A stretch of DNA of 57,049 nt, taken from an uncultured Acidobacteriia bacterium. Lineage in GTDB: Bacteria > Acidobacteriota > Terriglobia > Bryobacterales > Bryobacteraceae. Positions 28,454 through 35,055 of the stretch are shown piece by piece. The position numbers and the translations under genes are program-made. The first letter of the stretch is position 1; each line of letters begins with the position of its first letter. The stretch is from contig CAIRXZ010000053.1 of assembly GCA_903882645.1 (NCBI GenBank), positions 1-57,049 on the forward strand, read 5' to 3'. The notes below the pieces were generated by a model. It searched no databases, was not told the DNA's origin, and saw nothing but the letters and a program-made list of their open reading frames with translations.

Positions 28454-29079
28454 TCGGCCTCCGGCTCGGGAGCGTGCGTGCGCCGGATGTACAAAACCAG
28501 CGTGATTATGCCGGACAAGAGCAAGCAAACCCCGACGATTCCGAACGTAACTTGCAGGGTGTCCCACCAAGGCAGTCCGAGCGCGGGAACGAGCGCGGAG
28601 CCAATAGCCATCGGCAGCGCGATCAGCCATCTCCATCGCTCGCGCCTGGCGAGTTGATATGCGTAAGCGGACGCGATGGCGATGGCCCACGCCGGGCAGG
28701 CAAGGTATAAGGCGCCCAGCGCGCCCCGCTTCCATCCCATGCGAATAGCCAGCGCCAACCCGGCCGATGTCAGCGCTACCAAGAGCGCGGCCGCGGCCAT
28801 GTTGCGTATCCTTGCCGTTTTCTTCGGGACGTATGCGACGTAACCCGTCCTGCGGTAGGTAATCTTCCGCTTGATCGCTCTTGGCAGGTAGTGACAAACC
28901 AAAAGTAGCAGCGCCACCCAGGGCGCCCACACGATCCTGCGGAGCGCTGGCGGCAGCGAGTAGTACACAGCGGCGCCCGTTAGGAAAACCCCCACGGCCA
29001 TTTCCCCCGTTCCATCGATGTTGGCGTACCGCGCCGGGCGCGCCAGGTAATCCGCAATCTGCTTGTCAGCTTGGGTCAT
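28450..29079 (-). CDS. Multi-pass membrane protein of unknown function
   Basis: A 209-residue protein with about six hydrophobic segments (MAVGVFLTGAAVYYSL, IVWAPWVALLLLVCHYL, MAAAALLVALTSAGLALAI, ALGALYLACPAWAIAIASAY, WLIALPMAIGSALVPALG, VTFGIVGVCLLLSGIITLVL). A soluble N-terminal helix carries QIADYLARPARYANIDGTGE. In this genomic setting, first in an operon with a small winged-helix regulator, it resembles the membrane proteins co-encoded with HTH_27 regulators, whose function is not known. ATG at 29079 follows a promoter at 29090-29118. Confidence 0.65.
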   Translation of the reverse strand: MTQADKQIADYLARPARYANIDGTGEMAVGVFLTGAAVYYSLPPALRRIVWAPWVALLLLVCHYLPRAIKRKITYRRTGYVAYVPKKTARIRNMAAAALLVALTSAGLALAIRMGWKRGALGALYLACPAWAIAIASAYAYQLARRERWRWLIALPMAIGSALVPALGLPWWDTLQVTFGIVGVCLLLSGIITLVLYIRRTHAPEPEAE

Positions 29080-29089
29080 ATCACCTACT

Positions 29090-29118
29090 AGTTTGCACTA
29101 CCAACTGGTTGGTGTCAA
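29090..29118 (-). promoter_or_regulatory. Promoter with palindromic operator for the membrane protein/regulator operon
   Basis: On the minus strand a -35 box TTGACA (29118-29113) and a weak -10 CAAACT (29095-29090) are 17 bp apart. A perfect palindrome, ACCAAC and GTTGGT with a 2-bp centre (29100-29113), fills the spacer. The operon encodes a small winged-helix protein, so autorepression is likely. Confidence 0.5.
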
Positions 29119-29164
29119 GAGAATTCTTCAAGGAATTCTTGCGGGGACCCGAAGGCCTGTTTTG

Positions 29165-29195
29165 TTTAGCTGACGGCTGATGGCTGAAGGCTCTC
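29165..29195 (+). repeat. Degenerate GGCT tandem repeat
   Basis: TTAGCTGACGGCTGATGGCT and on to GAAGGCTCTC is a degenerate 7-9 bp repeat located just beyond the end of the FtsB-like gene, similar to the tract at 16457-16500. Confidence 0.4.
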
Positions 29196-29200
29196 TTCCG

Positions 29201-29518
29201 CTACTTCTTGCCGGATTCCGGGAGCATGTAGACCTTCTCGCCGGGGTGCACCAGCTTAAGGCGCTCTTCCACCACGCGTTCCTGCTCCGACGCATCGGCG
29301 CCCAGACGCTGGATACGCTTCCGCGTCCGCTCGATGTCCTTTCTCAGGCTGTCGGTGCGCGCTTCCCCGGCTCGGACCTGGCGCTGCTTATCGCGAAGCC
29401 CGGCGATCCCACTAGGTCCGGTCAAGGTGACAACCGCATAAGTGGCGGCCAGCAGGAACGCGGCTGCGTACGCGAATCTGGAAAGCCGGGCTTTCATGTC
29501 GCCAATGCCCTGGAACAT
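29201..29518 (-). CDS. FtsB/DivIC-family septum formation initiator
   Basis: A 105-residue bitopic division protein. One membrane helix (FAYAAAFLLAATYAVVTLTG) is followed by a coiled coil (GLRDKQRQVRAGEARTDSLR, KDIERTRKRIQRLGADASEQ) and the family C-terminus ERVVEERLKLVHPGEKVYML, with the conserved E-x-x-A/L-R-x-x-L-x-x-V-x-P-x-E. FtsB/DivIC proteins bridge early and late divisome parts with FtsL and FtsQ. ATG at 29518 or 29497 is possible. It is transcribed divergently from cutA. Confidence 0.85.
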   Translation of the reverse strand: MFQGIGDMKARLSRFAYAAAFLLAATYAVVTLTGPSGIAGLRDKQRQVRAGEARTDSLRKDIERTRKRIQRLGADASEQERVVEERLKLVHPGEKVYMLPESGKK

Positions 29519-29561
29519 AATGGTAACATCGCAGCCGCGATTCAGTCCGGATAATTTTGAG

Positions 29562-29897
29562 ATGACCGACAAGATCGTCGTTCTTAGCACGTGCGCCACC
29601 GAAGAGGATGCGGAGAGACTCGCGCGCCTCCTGGTGGAGAAGCGCCTCGCCGCATGCGTGAACGTGATTTCAGGGGTGCGCAGCCACTACCGCTGGAAAG
29701 GCGCGGTGGAGTCCGCCGGCGAGTGCCTCCTCATCGTCAAGTCCTCGCGCGAGTTGTTTCCTTCCCTGAGCGCCGCCCTGGAGAAGGCGCATCCCTACGA
29801 GATCCCCGAGGCGCTCGCGATCGCGGTGCTCGATGGCGCGGCGAACTACTTGAACTGGCTGGGCGGAAGTCTTCGCGGCGAGGACGTCTCCACGTAG
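29562..29897 (+). CDS. cutA: Divalent cation tolerance protein CutA
   Basis: A 111-residue trimeric protein with the PII-like ferredoxin fold. IVVLSTCATEEDAERLARLL, then VEKRLAACVNVISGVRSHYRWKG, with the conserved AACVN and WKG, VESAGECLLIVKSS, and the C-terminal KAHPYEIPEALAIAV are diagnostic. It has been linked to copper tolerance in E. coli, but the function is poorly defined elsewhere. ATG at 29562 is chosen over the longer upstream frame. Its TAG overlaps the GTG start of the HAD gene. Confidence 0.93.
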   Translation: MTDKIVVLSTCATEEDAERLARLLVEKRLAACVNVISGVRSHYRWKGAVESAGECLLIVKSSRELFPSLSAALEKAHPYEIPEALAIAVLDGAANYLNWLGGSLRGEDVST

Positions 29898-30592
29898 TGT
29901 TCGATCCGCTACAATCTGGGTTGGGCGCGCCGTTGGCGCCGGGTCTGGCTTTGATATTCGACATGGACGGCGTGCTGGTCGATTCCAACGGCGTCCATCG
30001 CGACGCCTGGATTGCGTTCAACCGGCGTTTCGGGCTCGAAACCACCGAGGCCATGCTGCAATTCATGTACGGCAGGCGCAACGACGAGATCGTGCGTGGG
30101 TTTTTCGGCCAGGACCTGCCGGCCGCGGAGGTGGCCATGCGCGGGGCCGCCAAGGAGGAGTTGTACCGCCAAACCATCGCCGGCCGGGTTGAGCGGATGC
30201 TGGCCCCGGGGCTGCGGCGGTTTCTCGAACGGCATCGCGGCGCGCCCATGGCGGTGGCCAGCAACGCCGAGCCGGAGAACGTACGCTTCGTGCTCGAGGA
30301 AGCCGGCCTGACCCCCTTTTTTCGCGCGGTTGTGGACGGCCACCAGGTTCGGCGGCCCAAGCCGTTTCCGGATATCTACCTGCTCGCGGCGGAACGGCTG
30401 GAGACGCCGCCCGCCGATTGCATCGTGTTCGAGGACTCGCGCTCCGGCGTGGAAGCGGCTCGCGCCGCGGGGATGCGGGTGGTTGGAATCGGATCCCTCG
30501 ATCCGGATTTGCCTGGCGCCGAGCTGGTGGCTGGCGGTTTTCTAAGCGGGGAATTGGAGAAATGGTTGAAGGCCCAGGCTCGCGCCGTGTGA
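29897..30592 (+). CDS. HAD-superfamily hydrolase, beta-phosphoglucomutase-like
   Basis: A 231-residue class I HAD enzyme. Motif I is FDMDGVLVDS with the nucleophile and acid/base Asp; the helical cap follows (HRDAWIAFNRRFGLETTEAM); motif II is MAVASNAE; motif III KPFPDIYLLAAERL; motif IV FEDSRSGVEAARAAGMRVVG. It hydrolyses or isomerises a small phosphorylated metabolite; the cap type suits sugar phosphates. GTG at 29897 overlaps the cutA stop, so the genes are coupled. The sensor-like gene starts inside its last 31 bp. Confidence 0.85.
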   Translation: MFDPLQSGLGAPLAPGLALIFDMDGVLVDSNGVHRDAWIAFNRRFGLETTEAMLQFMYGRRNDEIVRGFFGQDLPAAEVAMRGAAKEELYRQTIAGRVERMLAPGLRRFLERHRGAPMAVASNAEPENVRFVLEEAGLTPFFRAVVDGHQVRRPKPFPDIYLLAAERLETPPADCIVFEDSRSGVEAARAAGMRVVGIGSLDPDLPGAELVAGGFLSGELEKWLKAQARAV

Positions 30593-32937
30593 TCGTTCGC
30601 CTGGCGTGGGCGGCGTTCGCCGCGCTGGCGTGCCAGCCCGTGTGCGCCCAAACCGCCCTTTCCCTGGGAAGCCTGGGCGAGCGGGGAGGGCCGCCGGATT
30701 ACCTTCCCGCGCACCTCGGCGAGAGGGTGGTGGTTCGAGGCGTGGTTTCGGCCCCGCCTTTCCACTTTCCCAACTACACGCTGCTGGCTATTCAGACCGG
30801 TCAGCGCGGCGGGGTTCTGGAGGTCCCCAAGGGCGACGCCACGCTTGACGCGCTGCGCCCCGGCAGCGAGGTGGAAGCCGAGGGCCTGATTGCGGAAGTG
30901 GCTGGAATGCCGGTTGTGGCCGCCGGACGCGTCGCCGTTCTGGGGCAAGCGCAGCCACCGGCCGCGGTCCCCGTACCGCTTCGGGATGTTTCGAGCTTCC
31001 CGGGAAACCTCGGCTATCTGGGGCGGCTCGTGCGGGTCGAAGGCCGCATGACCGAAAAGGACGACACAACCGCCGGCGGCCAGGTTCTGATTGAGAGCGG
31101 GGCCGGCGAGCTTAAGCTGTTCGTCCCCAGCGCCTCCGGCCAGCCGGATTTGAGTCCGTTCGAGCGCGGCGATCTGCTGTCGGCCACCGGCGTGGCGTTG
31201 CAGTTCTGTCAGGCGCCGCCGTATAACCGCTTTTTCGAGTTGCTGGTCAACGATCCCGGCGGGATCGCGGTCACTGAGCGGACCGGGACCTTCCCGCCGC
31301 TGGCGCTGCCTTCCGGGCTCGTGGTTGTGCTGGGCGTAGCCCTTTTTCTGTGGAGCCGCGAGCGCCGTCTGCGCAAGCAGCGGGAGCGCTTGCGGGAGAC
31401 CTACCAGCTCGGCGAAGAAGTTCTGGGGTCTTCATCGGTCGAGTCGATTCTGGCGCGCATCTCGAAGGTCCTGCCCGGCATCCTCGGGATCACGCGGGTT
31501 CAGCTATACGTCCACAACCGCGCCGCCAACACGCTCGACGCAGTCTTGGAAGACCGGGGCTTCGCGGTTTCCATCTCGCTCGCCTCGACCCCCGGCGGGA
31601 CCCCGGCCCCCGCGGCGGCGTGTTTCCATTACCGCACGCCGCTGGTGATTCCCGACATCGGCCGCAGTCCGTTTCCCATCGCAAGCGACGCGGGCGGCCG
31701 CGCTCCGAAGTCCCTTCTGCTCGCGCCGATGACGGCCCAGAACGAGGTGATGGGCGTGCTGGAACTGGATCAGGACGACCGGGCCCGCGACTTCACCTCC
31801 GACGAACAGGCTCTTGCCCAGTACCTCGGCAACCAGATCGGCGTGGCCATTCGCTTGCTCGATCAGCGATCCGTGCAGGAGCAGCTCTTCCGGACCGAGA
31901 AGTTGGCCGCGGTTGGCCGCTTGATTTCCGGAATCGCGGCCGAATTGCAAACGCCCCTGGCGTCGATATCGGAGCTGGCCTCCAAGGCGCTTGAGAAGGC
32001 GGATCCCGGCCCGGCCGGCCGCGAGGTCTCCGCCATCGCCGCCGAAGCGCGCAAAGCGGCGGGCATGGTGGCCCGGCTGACGGCCTTCGCAGGAAGCGAT
32101 GCCGTGGAAGCCCGCCCGGTGTGCGTTTCCACCTTGCTGCGCAGCCTGATCGAGTTCCGCCAAGCCGATTGGAAGGCCTCCGGGATTCGTATCGACAGCC
32201 TGATCCCGCGCGAACCGCTGTTTGTGGCGGGTTCGCTAGGCCAGTTGGAGCAGGTGTTTCTGAACCTGCTGGTTCACGCCGAGCAGTCCCTAGCCGAAGC
32301 GCCCCAGAAGACCATCACGATTGGCGCCACCGTGCTGAACAAGCGGCTGTTGGTGGAGATCGCCTTCACCGCTCCGCCGGACCTGCACAAGGCCGATGAG
32401 GCGGCCTCGGTGCTGAGCGTGACGCGCAGCGTGATCGCCGGCCACGGCGGAGAGGCCCGCCTGGTTGTGAACCGCGGCGGGCAGCCGTGCTTCGAGGTGG
32501 ATCTGCCGCTCGCGGCGAAGGAGCGCGCGGCTGTCCCTGCCACCGGCCCGGACCGCGAGACCTCGCGCCCCATGACCGCTTTGCTGATTGAGCCGGAAGA
32601 GGCCGTCCAGCGTCAGATACTGACCTTGCTGGCGGCGCAGGGCTGCCGCGTCGTGCCCGTGGACAACGCCGATTCCGGCCTGGATCTGGCTCAGAGAATG
32701 CGTTTTGACCTGGCTTTCTGCTCCGTCCACGCTCCGGGCCTGAACTGGGTGGAACTGGCGGAGCGGATGCAGGGGCGGGTCGGAGGCTTCGTCCTGCTCT
32801 CCGACCGGTACGACGCCGAGCTGAGCGCGGATTTTGAGAGCGACGGCCGGTTCGTTCTGCCCAAGCCGGTGCGGGAAATGGATCTCGCGCGGGTGCTCGA
32901 CGCCGCCGACCGGCTCGCCCCCGCCAGAAGCGCGTAA
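30562..32937 (+). CDS. Degenerate sensor kinase fused to a degenerate receiver
   Basis: A 791-residue protein. A signal-like N-terminus (VRLAWAAFAALACQPVCAQT) precedes a periplasmic OB-like region (about 30-250), one membrane helix (LALPSGLVVVLGVALFLW), a coiled coil, a GAF domain (about 290-430), a kinase core and a C-terminal receiver (from M671). At the H-box LAAVGRLISGIAAELQTPLA the phospho-accepting His is Ala460 (AHEL became AAEL). The ATPase N-box asparagine region reads NLLVHAEQSL and the G-boxes are poor. In the receiver the phospho-acceptor Asp is Ser721 (AFCSVHAP), though LPKP keeps the Lys. It cannot phosphorelay in the usual way. ATG at 30562 has GGAGA upstream; GTG at 30589 is an alternative. 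Confidence 0.8.
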   Translation: MVEGPGSRRVIVRLAWAAFAALACQPVCAQTALSLGSLGERGGPPDYLPAHLGERVVVRGVVSAPPFHFPNYTLLAIQTGQRGGVLEVPKGDATLDALRPGSEVEAEGLIAEVAGMPVVAAGRVAVLGQAQPPAAVPVPLRDVSSFPGNLGYLGRLVRVEGRMTEKDDTTAGGQVLIESGAGELKLFVPSASGQPDLSPFERGDLLSATGVALQFCQAPPYNRFFELLVNDPGGIAVTERTGTFPPLALPSGLVVVLGVALFLWSRERRLRKQRERLRETYQLGEEVLGSSSVESILARISKVLPGILGITRVQLYVHNRAANTLDAVLEDRGFAVSISLASTPGGTPAPAAACFHYRTPLVIPDIGRSPFPIASDAGGRAPKSLLLAPMTAQNEVMGVLELDQDDRARDFTSDEQALAQYLGNQIGVAIRLLDQRSVQEQLFRTEKLAAVGRLISGIAAELQTPLASISELASKALEKADPGPAGREVSAIAAEARKAAGMVARLTAFAGSDAVEARPVCVSTLLRSLIEFRQADWKASGIRIDSLIPREPLFVAGSLGQLEQVFLNLLVHAEQSLAEAPQKTITIGATVLNKRLLVEIAFTAPPDLHKADEAASVLSVTRSVIAGHGGEARLVVNRGGQPCFEVDLPLAAKERAAVPATGPDRETSRPMTALLIEPEEAVQRQILTLLAAQGCRVVPVDNADSGLDLAQRMRFDLAFCSVHAPGLNWVELAERMQGRVGGFVLLSDRYDAELSADFESDGRFVLPKPVREMDLARVLDAADRLAPARSA

Positions 32938-32965
32938 GTAGCGCCGCCGGCCCGCGTGGTTTCGC

Positions 32966-33000
32966 TATAATTCCCTCATGGGGCGCTGCGGCGCCCCATG
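32966..33000 (+). promoter_or_regulatory. TATAAT box and perfect hairpin ahead of tRNA-Leu
   Basis: A consensus -10 TATAAT lies at 32966-32971 with no clear -35. Eleven bases from its first T, a perfect inverted repeat (CATGGGGCGC and GCGCCCCATG around TGCG, 32977-33000) begins, ending 5 bp before the tRNA. If the -10 is used, the primary tRNA transcript would start with this hairpin. No T-run follows, so it does not look like a terminator of the gene upstream. Confidence 0.5.
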
Positions 33001-33005
33001 ACTGT

Positions 33006-33092
33006 GCGGTCGTGGCGAAATTGGCAGACGCGCCAGACTTAGGATCTGGTCCACGAGAGTGGGTGGAGGTTCAAGTCCTCTCGGCCGCACCA
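33006..33092 (+). tRNA. tRNA-Leu, anticodon UAG
   Basis: An 87-nt tRNA with encoded CCA. The acceptor stem pairs GCGGTCG with CGGCCGC (one G-U pair). The anticodon stem CCAGA/TCTGG encloses the loop CTTAGGA with anticodon TAG. A long variable arm (class II) and the T-arm GGTTCAAGTCC are present. It decodes CUA and other CUN leucine codons. Confidence 0.95.
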
Positions 33093-33141
33093 ATCCCGTT
33101 GGCCCGCGTTGCGTAGCCCTGAGGCCGATCTAGGATTATAG

Positions 33142-34101
33142 ATGAGCGAGACTGATATCCACATGAACATTCCCGATCTCAACGAAGTTGTCATCAAGGC
33201 TCTCGACCTCCACTCGTCGTACGAGATTCCCGAGTTGCGGCTGCCGGCCGCCCGGAAGCGCCTGGTGGTCGCCAGCGGAAATGCCTTGCCGACCGGCAGA
33301 ATCCTCTTTTCCGGGGAGTACGTCGTCCTTTCCGATGAAGGCCAGTATAGGGCTGTCCTCAGGGCCGACCCGGACGTCGAGGCCGCGGTGGTGATATCCG
33401 CCTCGGGCGAAAAGGACGCTCCCCTCATAGTCGGCGATCTCATTGAGAACCCGCCCGTCGAGGGCTTTCCGAAGCCGCATCTGATTACTTGCCGTCCTCA
33501 ATCGACCGCGGCCAAGTTATTGCCCGCGGATCACGTGCTTACCACGCGCAGTATCCCCGACGAGCCAATCACTTACAACACCTCGACGTACCTGGGGATG
33601 ATTCTCTCAAAGACCCGCGAGAATCCCCTCGGGATCAAGGAATACCTTCTTGAGACCGTCAAGCCGCTAGTCACCGGCCTCAAGGAGTTTACGGCTTTCT
33701 ATCTCCTGCTTCCTTCCGAGTTCGAGGCGGTGGCGCCGATGTTCGTCACGAAGTTCGACGAGCTTTTCGGCGGGCGCGTCAATGGCCGGTGCTACACCGT
33801 GGACCAGACTCTTCACGCCAAGACCGTCATCCCATGGGACAAAGAGCTGTTTATCAGCTTCGGATACGACAACCAGGATTTTGGAACGACTCCCCGATGC
33901 CGATTGAACATACCCTTGCCCGCCGATGCGGGCCCCGCGTGTGCGATAGCGGCTGGGTACTACGCGATCGGCAGCCTGCAAGCCCAAATGCCCCCCTGGT
34001 TTAAGGAGCATGCGGACGAGTACAAGCAGATTCAGAAGAAGCTTTTTGAGAAACTGAAAGCCAGCCAGGCGAGCCATCCCGCCAAGAACCCGCTGAAGTA
34101 G
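33142..34101 (+). CDS. SIS-domain-like (sugar isomerase fold) protein, function unknown
   Basis: A 319-residue cytoplasmic protein without signal or membrane segments. RKRLVVASGNALPTGRILFS, then SDEGQYRAVLRADPDVEAAV and VVISASGEKDAPLIVGDLIE, resemble the first half of SIS domains, which bind phosphosugars. ITYNTSTYLGMILSKTREN in the middle and FISFGYDNQDFGTTPRCRLN in the second half suggest a double-SIS layout like GlmS or phosphoglucose isomerase relatives, but catalytic residues are not certain. It follows tRNA-Leu directly and has no operon partner. I hold the fold assignment as probable and the function as unknown. Confidence 0.5.
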   Translation: MSETDIHMNIPDLNEVVIKALDLHSSYEIPELRLPAARKRLVVASGNALPTGRILFSGEYVVLSDEGQYRAVLRADPDVEAAVVISASGEKDAPLIVGDLIENPPVEGFPKPHLITCRPQSTAAKLLPADHVLTTRSIPDEPITYNTSTYLGMILSKTRENPLGIKEYLLETVKPLVTGLKEFTAFYLLLPSEFEAVAPMFVTKFDELFGGRVNGRCYTVDQTLHAKTVIPWDKELFISFGYDNQDFGTTPRCRLNIPLPADAGPACAIAAGYYAIGSLQAQMPPWFKEHADEYKQIQKKLFEKLKASQASHPAKNPLK

Positions 34102-34122
34102 CGCGTGGCGTCGATTCCGCAT

Positions 34123-35001
34123 TCAGCGGCGGTGGCGAACGCGGTGCTCGGACGCCAGCGGCGTCGGGAACGTGGCCGAAATGTGATCCTGCCACGTCAG
34201 GCCCTCTTCGTCCCACAGCGACCACACCAGACCGACGACGATGCACGCGCTGAGCCACGACCCCGCGATCCGGAGCAGCCTTTGCTTCAACTCCGGGGTG
34301 AGGCCCTCGAAGGTGACCACTCGCAGGCCGGTCCATTGCTTCCCCGCCGTTTCGGCCCCGGCCATCGCCCACAAGATATCGTAAGCGAAGGCCACCAAGG
34401 CCAGGGCGCCTCCCAGGATCGGCAAGTTGGAACGATCCAGCCGGATCTCCCCGCCGGCCGCCCGGAACACGCTTAGGAAAAGCGCGTACCCGATCACGAT
34501 CATGCTTAGATCGAGCGCCGCCGCGAGCGCCCGGTGCGACCGCGCCGCCACCGGCGCGTCGCAATAAATCGCCGCCTCGACCGTCGCGCCGAGCGTGCGC
34601 CGCATGGCTCTTGGAGTCCGGCGAAAATCCAGGTTGCCCTGGTTCTCCGGCGGCGCGGATGCGCGCCGAACCCGCGGTCTGGAAACCACCCGGGCCGCCG
34701 GATCCGCTTGGGACCGCCGGCGCGTTTCGCGGCGCTCGGGAAATGGGAGGACGTTGGAACCGGCCATATCCTCGAACAGCCGCTCTTGCGCGGGGCGGGG
34801 CGGGCCTCCCGGCCTGCCCACGGCGCCACCGCCCACGCTCCCGCGCGCGGGAGGAGTCGCGATCGGGATGGGTCGCGCCTGCGGGGCGAGCGCCCCTCGC
34901 ACTACCGCGCCTGGCATGAGCGTATCGTCCGGCGTGCGCCCGCATCGCCGGCAGCGATGCTCCGCTTCGCCCATTTTCGACAGGCAATACATGCACGTCA
35001 T
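34123..35001 (-). CDS. RDD-family membrane protein with N-terminal zinc ribbon
   Basis: A 292-residue protein. The N-terminus MTCMYCLSKMGEAEHRCRRC has two CxxC pairs, a zinc ribbon. A disordered linker (30-165) includes GRPGGPPRPAQ, encoded by the palindromic repeat at 34798-34819. The C-terminal RDD domain starts HRALAAALDLSMIVIGYALF, has a second helix pair (ALALVAFAYDILWAMAG), the KQWTGLRVVTFEGL loop and the end GLTWQDHISATFPT. RDD proteins are proposed ion or small-molecule transporters; the role here is unknown. It is divergent from lptD. Confidence 0.78.
   Translation of the reverse strand: MTCMYCLSKMGEAEHRCRRCGRTPDDTLMPGAVVRGALAPQARPIPIATPPARGSVGGGAVGRPGGPPRPAQERLFEDMAGSNVLPFPERRETRRRSQADPAARVVSRPRVRRASAPPENQGNLDFRRTPRAMRRTLGATVEAAIYCDAPVAARSHRALAAALDLSMIVIGYALFLSVFRAAGGEIRLDRSNLPILGGALALVAFAYDILWAMAGAETAGKQWTGLRVVTFEGLTPELKQRLLRIAGSWLSACIVVGLVWSLWDEEGLTWQDHISATFPTPLASEHRVRHRR
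34798..34819 (+). repeat. REP-like palindrome inside the RDD gene
   Basis: GGGCGGGCC and GGCCTGCCC around TCCC form a hairpin with one mismatch. It matches the carB hairpin at 21141-21162 at 20 of 22 positions and encodes part of the disordered linker on the opposite strand. Confidence 0.6.
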
Positions 35002-35055
35002 CTAGTTGTCCCTTACGCTTCCCTGCTACCGGCGAAAATATGGTAACTTTGCGGC

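Noticed and set aside
28454-28930. Extended start for the winged-helix regulator
   Set aside because: The extra residues overlap the membrane protein gene and are not protein-like; ATG at 28453 with ATGA overlap is better.
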